Assembly: GCA_016934535.1 (NCBI GenBank)
Contig: JAFGSQ010000003.1
Coordinates: forward strand, 1 to 33,117
Source of the DNA: a candidate division WOR-3 bacterium
GTDB lineage: Bacteria; SDB-A
Length of the DNA: 33,117 nt
Direction: 5' to 3'
Shown here: piece by piece, positions 7,948-15,132 of the stretch
Position numbering within the stretch: the stretch's first letter is position 1
Layout: each line of letters opens with the position of its first letter
Position numbers and translations under genes: made by a program
Notes under the pieces: generated by a model
Databases searched by the model: none
What the model was told of the DNA's origin: nothing
The model's input: the letters and a program-made list of their open reading frames with translations, nothing else

Positions 7948-9066
7948 ATGCAGGCGTTAGCGGTTTTAATACTCATTGCGGGACTCGATCCCGAACCTCC
8001 GCCGTCTGTCAAGGCCGCGGACATACCCGACGACCGCGGCGGGGTGATAGAAATTTCCTGGACAAGAAGCTTGTCTGACACGACGGGAAATATAAACAAT
8101 GTTTGGGGATACAGGATTTTCAGGATACAGGCTCATACCTTCGACACGCAGTTTCTCGGATTCCGAGACAGATGGTCTGATCTCGTTTTCACGGATTCAA
8201 CGGCAGTTGACGGAACGGTTTACGTTTACTGTGTCCAAACAAAGTCTTCCACCGGCGTATCGGACCTCACGTATTCAAAACCTGTGAAATCGAGAAGCTC
8301 GTTTTTCAGAGCCAGGAGACTTGCGGTCGCCTTGGCAGTCCTTGCCGGTGTATTGGTTTTTATCTTTTCCAAAGAAAAAACTTCGGATTTTTTCAAAAAA
8401 AAGGCAATCGGCGACAGTATTTGCTGGGCCATGGAAAAAGGGAAAATCGTCATGGTCATTTTAAGCTACGAAAATCCCTCTTCAAGAAAAGGCGTTTCGA
8501 GAACTCTAACAGATCTCAAATGGATTGCTGAAAAAGTCATTTCGGCGAAAGGGGAGATAAGGGTTCTGACTCCCGGTTATCTTCAGGGCGCCGCCACAGG
8601 TATTTTCAGGGAGATATTCATGAAAGAGGGGCGTCTTCAGGATTTCAATCCACTGTGGATAAGAAGGACATGGTCGGGAGGAGTATCTTATTCGGATGAA
8701 GCGACAAGACTGATAAGCAAATGGAAGCCTGGTATTGTTATGATAACGGGAGAACCGGGAGTTTGGACATTTCAGCCTCTCAATAAAATTTTAAGCCTCG
8801 GCGGTAAGATAGTTGGCATAAAGACCGATCTGCATTTTCTTCCCGCGGTTTTGTCTTCCGGCATTAGGATCGAAAACATTTCGGGGGCCCTTTCGGAGGT
8901 TTTTTCACCGGGACCCGTCAATAAAAAATACTGCTGGGCTATTATTTTTTTTATATCGGTTTCGCTGGGCTATCTGTTGTTGTGCTGGATGCTGATGGGT
9001 ACTGACGGCCTTGATCCAATATTATCTTTGAGAAATTTTCTTCCTTTTCTAAAGGCGGTTCCGTGA
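7948..9066 (+). CDS. Divergent FN3-like/DUF6754-like membrane protein (cassette B, gene 1)
   Basis: The 372-residue protein keeps the layout of the cassette A first gene: hydrophobic N-terminus, FN3-like domain (about 22-115; KAADIPDDRGG, ISWTRS, YRIFRI), helix (about 125-140), cytoplasmic domain and C-terminal helix (330-350). The cytoplasmic domain is strongly diverged but alignable: AEKVISAKGEIRVLTP parallels AKKVAEYETKIIVP, and GRLQDFNP parallels GKPDAFNP. The AGTDSVTQLPFF-type segment is lost. ATG 7948 is the only start after the in-frame stop at 7930. It lacks a good ribosome site and gives a signal peptide without an N-terminal positive charge, so the 5' end deserves care. Confidence 0.6.
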   Translation: MQALAVLILIAGLDPEPPPSVKAADIPDDRGGVIEISWTRSLSDTTGNINNVWGYRIFRIQAHTFDTQFLGFRDRWSDLVFTDSTAVDGTVYVYCVQTKSSTGVSDLTYSKPVKSRSSFFRARRLAVALAVLAGVLVFIFSKEKTSDFFKKKAIGDSICWAMEKGKIVMVILSYENPSSRKGVSRTLTDLKWIAEKVISAKGEIRVLTPGYLQGAATGIFREIFMKEGRLQDFNPLWIRRTWSGGVSYSDEATRLISKWKPGIVMITGEPGVWTFQPLNKILSLGGKIVGIKTDLHFLPAVLSSGIRIENISGALSEVFSPGPVNKKYCWAIIFFISVSLGYLLLCWMLMGTDGLDPILSLRNFLPFLKAVP

Positions 9067-9698
9067 ACCTGATATCATCTGTCGTCGCGATATTGATGCT
9101 CGTTTTGTTTTTCGCCGTTTCAGGTTCTCCGGGAGAAATAATTGAAAGAGAAATGCTTTATGGTTTCAGGGTGCTTTCGGGTTTCATACTGATTGCCGGA
9201 ATTCTGAGGGTAATAGGCGTAAACTACAACAGGCGCAAATCGGGAGGTAAACAGGCGGTTTCAGGAGTTCTGTTTCTTCTGACGGCTTCAGCGTTTTTCA
9301 CTCTGTTTTCCCTCGACGGTTTTACAGGCACGGCTCCATCAAAGTTTGTGTTGCGAGCATTCGCCATACCTCTCTGGACAGGTTTTGCCTCACTTTCGGG
9401 TCTGGCATTGTGCGCCGCGGTACTTAGATCCGCCGGGTTTAAAAAGTGGGAATCCGCCGTCGCGGTTTTCACAGCCTCGTTTTTTTTGCTGGCTCTGACG
9501 CTTCCGGAAAATGTCTTCAGGTTTCAAGCCGTTCCAGGAAAACAGATCTATTTTAACGACGTCGCTTCCGGTTTGTTCGAGATAGTTTTAACAGGCGGAT
9601 TGAGAGGTTTTTTACTCGCTTTCTTCTGTCTCGTTTTCGCCGACAGGATAAGAGTGCTCCTCGGCAAGGAAAAAAGAACCGATGAATATACGCCCTGA
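9063..9698 (+). CDS. Polytopic membrane protein (cassette B, gene 2)
   Basis: The 211-residue protein starts at GTG 9063, which overlaps the previous stop (GTGA), with AAAGGCGG at 9050-9057 as ribosome site. It has about six hydrophobic helices. It matches the 4202-4822 product in position, size and local sequence (RVLSGFILIAGILRVI; RGFLLAFFCLVFADRIRVLL). Its 3' end overlaps the next gene by 17 bases. No enzymatic motif is seen. It is probably the cassette B version of the same membrane subunit. Confidence 0.55.
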   Translation: MNLISSVVAILMLVLFFAVSGSPGEIIEREMLYGFRVLSGFILIAGILRVIGVNYNRRKSGGKQAVSGVLFLLTASAFFTLFSLDGFTGTAPSKFVLRAFAIPLWTGFASLSGLALCAAVLRSAGFKKWESAVAVFTASFFLLALTLPENVFRFQAVPGKQIYFNDVASGLFEIVLTGGLRGFLLAFFCLVFADRIRVLLGKEKRTDEYTP

Positions 9699-10422
9699 CT
9701 CTTCAAACACGCTGATATGGATATTGACAGCCGCTTCGCTGGCCGGTTTTGCCGCCGGAATACCGGCTTTCAGACCTTACACTGAAAAAGACGGTTCATT
9801 TCCAACAAGTTCCGGAACAGGGAGAGTGGTCGCGATCCTCGATTTTTCTCCAGAAACCTGGGACGAAATGGCGCCTGTCTGCGTGTCGGTTATAAAATCG
9901 CTTCTCGAAGAAAGGAACGAGATCGTCGTCCTGTCAACAGACCTGTGCGCCGCTTTCTGGTTCGACGCTTTTTCAGAAAAATTCAGGGTAAAAGACAAAT
10001 CCGGCGAGTCGTGGTCGCAAATAAGATGGGCAGGATACATGCCCGGTTTCCCTTCGAGCGCAATAGAGATATTCAGGGAACCTTATCTGGTCACGGGGGA
10101 TTCCCTTTTCGGCCGGGAAAAAGTAAAGTATGTCATATTTTCTTCGGGGGAAAATTTTCACCACTGGATCTTTTTCGGATGGGCTCGAAACAGACCGGAA
10201 GCCGTTTATTACACCTCTTCGTCATTTTACCCCCAGGCTTATCTATACAAATCTTCAGGTCAGGCTGAATATATAAGCCAGGGCATCGCTTTTTTTGAAG
10301 GAAAGGAATTTTCGAGAAGAAAAGCTTCGGTTTCATGGTTTTGTTTTGTTTTCTCAGTTGTCCTTGTTTCCAAGACAGTGTTTTCTGGGGTAGGAAGATT
10401 TTTGCAAAGAGGGAAAATTTGA
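9682..10422 (+). CDS. Bitopic membrane protein with extracytoplasmic domain (cassette B, gene 3)
   Basis: The 246-residue protein has an N-terminal helix (about 10-28) and a C-terminal helix (about 216-235) around a domain containing VVAILDFSPETWDEMAP and EIVVLSTD. These correspond to LIIICDYSPSTSPELQP and IPVILYGG in the 4822-5700 product. A further match is YYTSSSFYPQAYL against YYTFLQTRQFVGML. It is about 45 residues shorter than its cassette A counterpart. ATG 9682 overlaps the preceding gene by 17 bases, with AAGGA at 9666-9670. Its stop overlaps the next start (TGATG 10420-10424). Function unknown. Confidence 0.55.
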   Translation: MNIRPDSSNTLIWILTAASLAGFAAGIPAFRPYTEKDGSFPTSSGTGRVVAILDFSPETWDEMAPVCVSVIKSLLEERNEIVVLSTDLCAAFWFDAFSEKFRVKDKSGESWSQIRWAGYMPGFPSSAIEIFREPYLVTGDSLFGREKVKYVIFSSGENFHHWIFFGWARNRPEAVYYTSSSFYPQAYLYKSSGQAEYISQGIAFFEGKEFSRRKASVSWFCFVFSVVLVSKTVFSGVGRFLQRGKI

Positions 10423-11015
10423 TGGAATTCATGCTCGCTGTTTTACTGACAGCGGCCGTTTTCAGCTTTTTCTGGAGAGAGAGTTTTTTGTTCAGAGGCG
10501 CCGAATTGTTAGCTTACGCGGTGACTCTGGCGCTGATAAGCAGGGCCGTTGTCAAATATTTTTTTGAACCTCAGCTGGTCATTGCCTCGGAATTCATGCC
10601 GCGATATCTGTGGTACGTTATCGGATCCGGAATCGTGCTCGGCGAGATACCTAAATTAAAAAAAATTGCCCGAGTGCCTATGAGTATTTTTGTCGGTGTG
10701 GGTACGGCACTTTTACTCGAAGGGATAGTCGAGGGTTTTATGATTCCTCAGATTTCCGCTTTTTTGCGCTTTGACCCCGAAACTGTCCCTATGCTGAAAG
10801 CTTTCGCCGTGGCATCAACGGCTTTAGCAGTGATGGTGTTTTTCGTTTTGCCGGTCCAATCTAAAAACAGCGCCTCCGCAGTTTTGAAAGTTTTCGGAAA
10901 AACCGTGTTGTTTTTCATTTTGGGAGTAATGCTGTCCGGTCTTGTTTTCACCGCCGCCACTTATATTTCGGGGAGGATATCGGCGTTTTACAATCTTGGA
11001 AGGAGTTTTTATTGA
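10422..11015 (+). CDS. Polytopic membrane protein (cassette B, gene 4)
   Basis: The 197-residue protein starts at ATG 10422, overlapping the previous stop and preceded by AGAGGG (10408-10413); the longer open frame upstream lies inside the previous gene. It has about five or six hydrophobic helices. The N-terminal region (FSFFWRESFLFRGAELLAYA) matches the cassette A fourth gene product (YSFLYKDNPLYRFAEHVFVG). Its stop overlaps the TTG start of the LipM-like gene, so that gene is in the same operon. Function unknown. Confidence 0.55.
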   Translation: MEFMLAVLLTAAVFSFFWRESFLFRGAELLAYAVTLALISRAVVKYFFEPQLVIASEFMPRYLWYVIGSGIVLGEIPKLKKIARVPMSIFVGVGTALLLEGIVEGFMIPQISAFLRFDPETVPMLKAFAVASTALAVMVFFVLPVQSKNSASAVLKVFGKTVLFFILGVMLSGLVFTAATYISGRISAFYNLGRSFY

Positions 11016-11779
11016 GGTTGGAACGGGTCAGAAATTCCGAGGACATAATAGCCTGTCACATGGCAAACGACGAAGCTTTGCTCGAATGCGCGATAAAGAA
11101 CAAAAAAGCCGGTGCCGTTATAAGATTTTATTCTACGGTTTGCCCGGCGCTGACCGTCGGCAGAAACCAGAAAATCATGCATGAATTTATAAAGTCATGC
11201 GAATACAACAAAGTGCAAATCACAAGAAGACTTACAGGAGGCAGAGCCGTTCCTCATTTCAGGGAGATAACCTATTGCGTCGTCGCTCCTCTCAAAGGAG
11301 TTTTTTCAAAAGGCGTCGTGGAAAGCTTCATGATAATTTCTGAAAGGCTTGTACGGGGAATAAAGAGCGCGGGGGTGACAGCCGACATTTCAAGAGTCGA
11401 AAGAGGCGAAAACGGTACTGTGTCCTGTTTCGATTCTGTGGGAAGGCATGAAATAACCGTCGAGGGACACAAAGTCCTTGGAAGTGCCCAGTTCAGAAAA
11501 TCCGGTTATCTTCTTCAGCAGGGCACACTCGTCTACAGAAAACTTCCCTCCGAACTCGAAACGATACTAAACTTTAAAAGCGTTTCAATAGAAGAGGCGA
11601 CAGACCGCATTCCCTTCTGGGAGGAGACCGCTGATAAAATGTTCGAATCCGTCGCCGGTTTGTTTGACGGAATTCCTGACGTCAGGGAACTTGACGAAGA
11701 GGAAAAAACCTTTTCGGCGAATGTACTCGCTAAATATGCGGGATTGTCAAGCTTTAACCATGGGGAACTTGAAAAATAA
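11012..11779 (+). CDS. LipM-like octanoyltransferase / lipoate-protein ligase family protein
   Basis: The 255-residue protein belongs to the BPL/LplA/LipB superfamily. Residues 72-82 (RRLTGGRAVPH) form the ligand-binding loop, and CFDSVGRHEITVEGHKVLGSAQ (from Cys139) matches the LipM region with the catalytic cysteine and the following lysine. LipM moves octanoyl from acyl carrier protein to the lipoyl domain of GcvH or a dehydrogenase E2. The cysteine favours LipM over an ATP-using ligase, though a lipoate-ligase role cannot be excluded. The start is TTG 11012, with GGAAGGAG at 10998-11005 and overlap with the preceding stop. No lipoate-bearing protein is adjacent, so co-location with cassette B is unexplained. 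Confidence 0.8.
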   Translation: MRLERVRNSEDIIACHMANDEALLECAIKNKKAGAVIRFYSTVCPALTVGRNQKIMHEFIKSCEYNKVQITRRLTGGRAVPHFREITYCVVAPLKGVFSKGVVESFMIISERLVRGIKSAGVTADISRVERGENGTVSCFDSVGRHEITVEGHKVLGSAQFRKSGYLLQQGTLVYRKLPSELETILNFKSVSIEEATDRIPFWEETADKMFESVAGLFDGIPDVRELDEEEKTFSANVLAKYAGLSSFNHGELEK

Positions 11780-11787
11780 AAACCGCA

Positions 11788-11816
11788 TTGATTTAAGAAT
11801 GATTTCATTGTATAAA
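11788..11816 (+). promoter_or_regulatory. Sigma-70-type promoter for the PATAN/roadblock operon
   Basis: TTGATT (11788-11793) and TATAAA (11811-11816) are separated by exactly 17 bases. They lie in the gap after the LipM-like gene, 36 bases before ATG 11852. The predicted transcript start is near 11823, leaving a short leader with AAGGAGG at 11841-11847. Confidence 0.6.
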
Positions 11817-11851
11817 ATATTCTACATCTTCAGGTTCTATAAGGAGGCAAA

Positions 11852-12718
11852 ATGGCTATTCAATGCAATATTACTGACGCGAGCCCCAGTGAATTGCTTT
11901 TTTTCCTTTCGCATTTCAAAAAAACGGGAACTTTAAAACTCCAGAGCAAAAACAGCGAAGGAGAGATTTTTATCAAATCCGGCAGAATAGTTCACGCAGT
12001 GAACAAGGACGTTGTCGGATTGGAAGCGCTTTACAACCTCGCCATGATACAGGATGGCCAAATAAGTTTTTTTCAGGACGAGGTTCCCGCGTCAGAGACT
12101 ATTGCTGAAGAATCCCTGCAGGTTATCAGCGAAGCAGAGAGAAGAAGAGCCGAACTTGCCGATCTTATGAAAAGAGTGCCTCCTCTTGAAACGGTCCTTC
12201 AGAGAGCGATTAAGCTTTCCATCGACGAAGATGTCACTCTGAGAAAGAGCGACTGGAAAGTTTTTGTCATGACGGACGGAAAAGCTCCTCTCAGAAAAAT
12301 AATTGAGACTTCAAATATTGGTATGCTTGAAGTTTACTCGAGCATAACCTGGCTACTTGAAAAAAACTACATCGTGGATCCGGTCGCGGCAATCAGAGAG
12401 CTCAAAACGAGTCTTTTCAAACTTAATGAACTCGTCAAAGAATTCGGGGAAGGCGGCGTTGGAGTGCCGGCCTGGATATCCTTTCTCAAAGAGCAGGTCA
12501 AGAAATACGATCCTGACGATTCAAAACTCGGGCCATTTTTGACCTGGAATTCGGACAGCCTTCAGATCCAGGAACAGAACGTTACGCCTAAAAACGGCGC
12601 TGTGCTTAACGAATTCCTTCAGAAGCTGATAACTATAATTCTCGAAAAAGCCGTTAATGATTACGGCAGAATAATAGCCAAAAGAAAATACGATCAGGTC
12701 GTCAAGAGGATTTCCTGA
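11852..12718 (+). CDS. DUF4388/PATAN-domain protein
   Basis: The 288-residue soluble protein has an N-terminal DUF4388 (PATAN) domain at about 1-85. The family pattern reads SELLFFLSHFKKTGTLKL, then GEIFIKSGRIVHA and GLEALYNLAMIQDGQISFF. Such domains usually occur in bacterial signalling proteins alongside response regulators or small-GTPase partners. Residues 90-288 are mostly helical; around 105-180 (APLRKIIETSNIGMLEVYSSITWLL) resembles the winged-helix-like repeat often found after PATAN. ATG 11852 has AAGGAGG at 11841-11847. The two following genes encode roadblock-like proteins, suggesting a polarity, motility or surface-organisation pathway, but no GTPase is present. Confidence 0.65.
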   Translation: MAIQCNITDASPSELLFFLSHFKKTGTLKLQSKNSEGEIFIKSGRIVHAVNKDVVGLEALYNLAMIQDGQISFFQDEVPASETIAEESLQVISEAERRRAELADLMKRVPPLETVLQRAIKLSIDEDVTLRKSDWKVFVMTDGKAPLRKIIETSNIGMLEVYSSITWLLEKNYIVDPVAAIRELKTSLFKLNELVKEFGEGGVGVPAWISFLKEQVKKYDPDDSKLGPFLTWNSDSLQIQEQNVTPKNGAVLNEFLQKLITIILEKAVNDYGRIIAKRKYDQVVKRIS

Positions 12719-12721
12719 CAA

Positions 12722-13462
12722 ATGGCCGACACGGCAAAACTGACAGAAAACGCCAAATCCCTGGGTGAAAAAATATTTAAAACAGGCGGAATAAAAACCC
12801 TCGAAGTCCTGAACTCACTTGACGGCGACCTTCTTTTCACGGCCGGCGCAACCGACTCAAGCCTCTACGACATAACGGCGTTCATAGGATCGGTCAGCGC
12901 TCCTGTGTCCAAAACCATGAAGATTGAAAATCTGAGATATGCGGTTGTCGAATGCCGCAACGGGACATCTGTACTCATAACCGAGGAAAGCTACATCATT
13001 GGAATAAGATGTGCCGGGGAAACCGATCCTGACGAAGTCGCAAAAAACGCAATTGTCGCATTACAACCTGACAAAACCGCTGTTTCAGAAGCCGTCCGCT
13101 CAACGACCGTCCAGTCGAAAGAGGCCAGGCTGGCATCAGGCAAGATAAAACAAATAAACCTCCTCATAGACGAATTCTCTCTGGACAACGAAGTGAGACC
13201 ATGGCTGGATCTCGTTGAAAGGAAACTCGAGGAATTCAGGGGGCAAAAAGCCCTGGTGGATTATCTTGAGATCAGAGAGGACAGGCTGGCTTTACTGCCG
13301 ACGACAGACGAAATTGACGAGAAAGAAATCAACGAGGTTTCTAAAAATCTGATCGACTCGCTTTGCAGGCTGGCTATTGAGAAACTGGGACCGGACGCGG
13401 CGAAAAACAAGGTTCACAATGTCATCCAGAAGATGGGATTTCTGGCCAGGAAAAAGGATTGA
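12722..13462 (+). CDS. Roadblock/LC7-like protein
   Basis: The 246-residue soluble protein has an N-terminal region (about 15-115) with roadblock/LC7 character: GIKTLEVLNSLDGDLLFTAG, a helix-rich middle, then LRYAVVECRNGTSVLITEESYIIGI. Roadblock proteins such as MglB regulate Ras-like GTPases. The C-terminal 120 residues are helical and charged, ending in basic residues (GFLARKKD). It lies 3 bases after the PATAN gene and overlaps the next gene by TGATG (13460-13464). The ribosome site is weak (GAGG at about 12706), consistent with translational coupling. Assignment is by pattern only. Confidence 0.5.
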   Translation: MADTAKLTENAKSLGEKIFKTGGIKTLEVLNSLDGDLLFTAGATDSSLYDITAFIGSVSAPVSKTMKIENLRYAVVECRNGTSVLITEESYIIGIRCAGETDPDEVAKNAIVALQPDKTAVSEAVRSTTVQSKEARLASGKIKQINLLIDEFSLDNEVRPWLDLVERKLEEFRGQKALVDYLEIREDRLALLPTTDEIDEKEINEVSKNLIDSLCRLAIEKLGPDAAKNKVHNVIQKMGFLARKKD

Positions 13463-14238
13463 TGATGGACCCCCTGGAGATTCTCAGAGAAGCGACCGCA
13501 GCGGCAAAAGTTTTTATCTGCGACAATTCGATCTGCAGAGAAGCGGGAGATCTCGAGGGGATTGAACTCGGCGGAAGCGATCTTTTACGGGCTTGCGGTT
13601 CCGTCAAGGGAGCCGCCGCAAGCATAAACGGAGACGAGGTTTTTAAAATAATCTTTCATGGTTCGAACGTAACCGTCGCTTTCGTGAAACAACCATTGGA
13701 TACTATCTGTCTACTCTGGCAGGAACAGATTGCGACTCTCGTCCAATTGAACAGAGTTGACGTCGCCGTTAAAAATATGCTCGAACCTCCTGTGGCGGCG
13801 GAACCTCCCAAAGAAGAAAAAGCTGAAACACCCGAACCTCCTGTTACGCCGGAAGAGACTGCGACTGCGTATAAGGAACCGGAACCCGAAAAACCGCCTG
13901 AAGAAGAGAAAATCGAACCTCCCCCCCCAGAAATAGTTCCCGAGAAAACCGTACCTGAGCCCTCCGCAAAAAAGATAACATACGACGCTGAGGCAATTGA
14001 CATGATCGAGTCCGTTCTTGAAAAATACCTCGACGATTTCAGTTCCGTAATATTCGACAACGAGATATCTGACCTCGGCTTAAAGCTGAAAGGCGCCGAA
14101 TCTTTTTCAAAGGATCAGATAGATCTGCTCATAAAAAAACTGCACGACGCCGCCTCCCTGATTGTGGGCGGCACCACCGCGCACGAAATGCAGGAAGATA
14201 TCATGAAATCAATTAAAGATGCGGAAAGGGAGGCTTGA
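13462..14238 (+). CDS. Roadblock-like protein with Pro/Glu-rich linker
   Basis: The 258-residue protein is taken from ATG 13462, which overlaps the previous stop; TTG 13459 and ATG 13465 are also possible, and AGGAAAAAGG precedes. Residues 1-105 look like a second divergent roadblock-type domain (ICDNSICREAGDLEG; GDEVFKIIFHGSNVTVAFV). Residues about 108-172 are a linker of Pro, Glu, Lys and Thr. The last 85 residues are a helical domain with KITYDAEAIDMIESVLEKYL. The linker includes a run of eight C at 13921-13928 encoding prolines, a possible slippage site. The two halves may tether partners of the preceding proteins. Function unknown. Confidence 0.5.
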   Translation: MMDPLEILREATAAAKVFICDNSICREAGDLEGIELGGSDLLRACGSVKGAAASINGDEVFKIIFHGSNVTVAFVKQPLDTICLLWQEQIATLVQLNRVDVAVKNMLEPPVAAEPPKEEKAETPEPPVTPEETATAYKEPEPEKPPEEEKIEPPPPEIVPEKTVPEPSAKKITYDAEAIDMIESVLEKYLDDFSSVIFDNEISDLGLKLKGAESFSKDQIDLLIKKLHDAASLIVGGTTAHEMQEDIMKSIKDAEREA

Positions 14239-14241
14239 TAA

Positions 14242-14628
14242 ATGGCTCTTATTTCGTTATTGGTGACGGCTCAGGGGCTTCCTCCGGACGTTCAGAACCT
14301 CTGGACCGTGAAAACGTGGGCCGCCGTTGTTTCGGCCATGTTTTTATGGCTCGCGTTCGTTTTGCTCGGTTTGGCGGCGAGGAATTATCAGAAAGTCCTA
14401 AGGCAGACAACCGAGTGGCAGTTTCTCGTTATTGCTCCGTCGGGCATTCTGATTTATGCCGTAATTCAGGCAGTCTTGCTCGTGACGGCCGGAAAATACA
14501 GGCTGGTAGGGATGACCGGATACATCGGGTACGGTTTGTTTCTCGTATCTGCGGTCATAACTCTCGTCGGCACGCTCAGGTTTTACGGAGTCATAAAAGG
14601 CAAGAGAAGAAAAAAGCAGGGGAGGTGA
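14242..14628 (+). CDS. Small membrane protein, about three helices
   Basis: The 128-residue protein has hydrophobic segments near 24-45, 61-82 and 92-110 and a strongly basic tail (KGKRRKKQGR), which should be cytoplasmic. GGGAGG precedes ATG 14242 and the gene follows the preceding one by 3 bases, so it is in the same operon. No family is recognised. It could be the membrane anchor of the roadblock-like proteins. Confidence 0.55.
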   Translation: MALISLLVTAQGLPPDVQNLWTVKTWAAVVSAMFLWLAFVLLGLAARNYQKVLRQTTEWQFLVIAPSGILIYAVIQAVLLVTAGKYRLVGMTGYIGYGLFLVSAVITLVGTLRFYGVIKGKRRKKQGR

Positions 14629-14634
14629 AGAGCC

Positions 14635-14970
14635 GTGGTTAAAACTATGCTGGCTGAACAGCTTTTCATGATAGGCGAGATTGCTCTCGTTTTGGCTCTT
14701 ATAATTTACGGTCTAATACTGAAAAGGCTTCTCAAACTACTGAAAAAGTCGCCGATTTTCTGGATCATGCTTATAGTTTCCGGCCTGTTCGTGCTTATGT
14801 CCCTCGTTTTTCATGCAATTGGGGTTTATGAAAAAGGCTCGGTTGAAGATCCGGTCGAATTGATGAGAACTCTCGGTATGATGGGGCTTCTGGAAGTTGC
14901 CGCGATTTTCGTTGGAAGCGTTATGGCTATATTTTCTGGAGTGCTTTACAACAGATGGTCTCATAGGTGA
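14635..14970 (+). CDS. Small membrane protein, about three helices
   Basis: The 111-residue protein starts at GTG 14635; GGAGG at 14621-14625 fits this, and ATG 14647 is the alternative. Helices lie near 10-30, 40-63 and 83-105. A basic loop KRLLKLLKKS (30-39) follows the first helix, and a short acidic stretch (EKGSVEDPVE) lies between helices 2 and 3. It forms a pair with the preceding small membrane protein and ends the operon. No family is recognised. Confidence 0.5.
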   Translation: MVKTMLAEQLFMIGEIALVLALIIYGLILKRLLKLLKKSPIFWIMLIVSGLFVLMSLVFHAIGVYEKGSVEDPVELMRTLGMMGLLEVAAIFVGSVMAIFSGVLYNRWSHR

Positions 14971-15044
14971 TCAAGTGGTCGCCGCGCCGGATTCAACCGG
15001 AAAAAATCGGGAATAATGAATTTTACAATATGAACAGTTAATTG

Positions 15045-15073
15045 TTGACTAATATAATGTTAATTTCTATAAT
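15045..15073 (+). promoter_or_regulatory. Near-consensus sigma-70 promoter for the TonB receptor operon
   Basis: TTGACT (15045-15050) and TATAAT (15068-15073) are exactly 17 bases apart in an AT-rich 162-base gap. The predicted start near 15080 leaves a leader of about 50 bases before ATG 15133, with GAGGAGG at 15121-15127. This is the best promoter match in the window. No clear Fur-type or other operator palindrome overlaps it. Confidence 0.7.
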
Positions 15074-15132
15074 TCTAGGTAATGTTTTGATTAGTAATTT
15101 AAAACATACGGCAGGCAATCGAGGAGGTAGGT

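Noticed and set aside
13459-13461. TTG start three bases upstream for the second roadblock-like gene
   Set aside because: ATG 13462 overlaps the previous stop in the TGATG form seen throughout the window and has better start-codon use.
14987-15006. CCGG-loop-CCGG stem followed by A6 after the small membrane genes
   Set aside because: The stem is only 4 bp and the tract is A rather than T on the coding strand, so it does not make a terminator in either direction.
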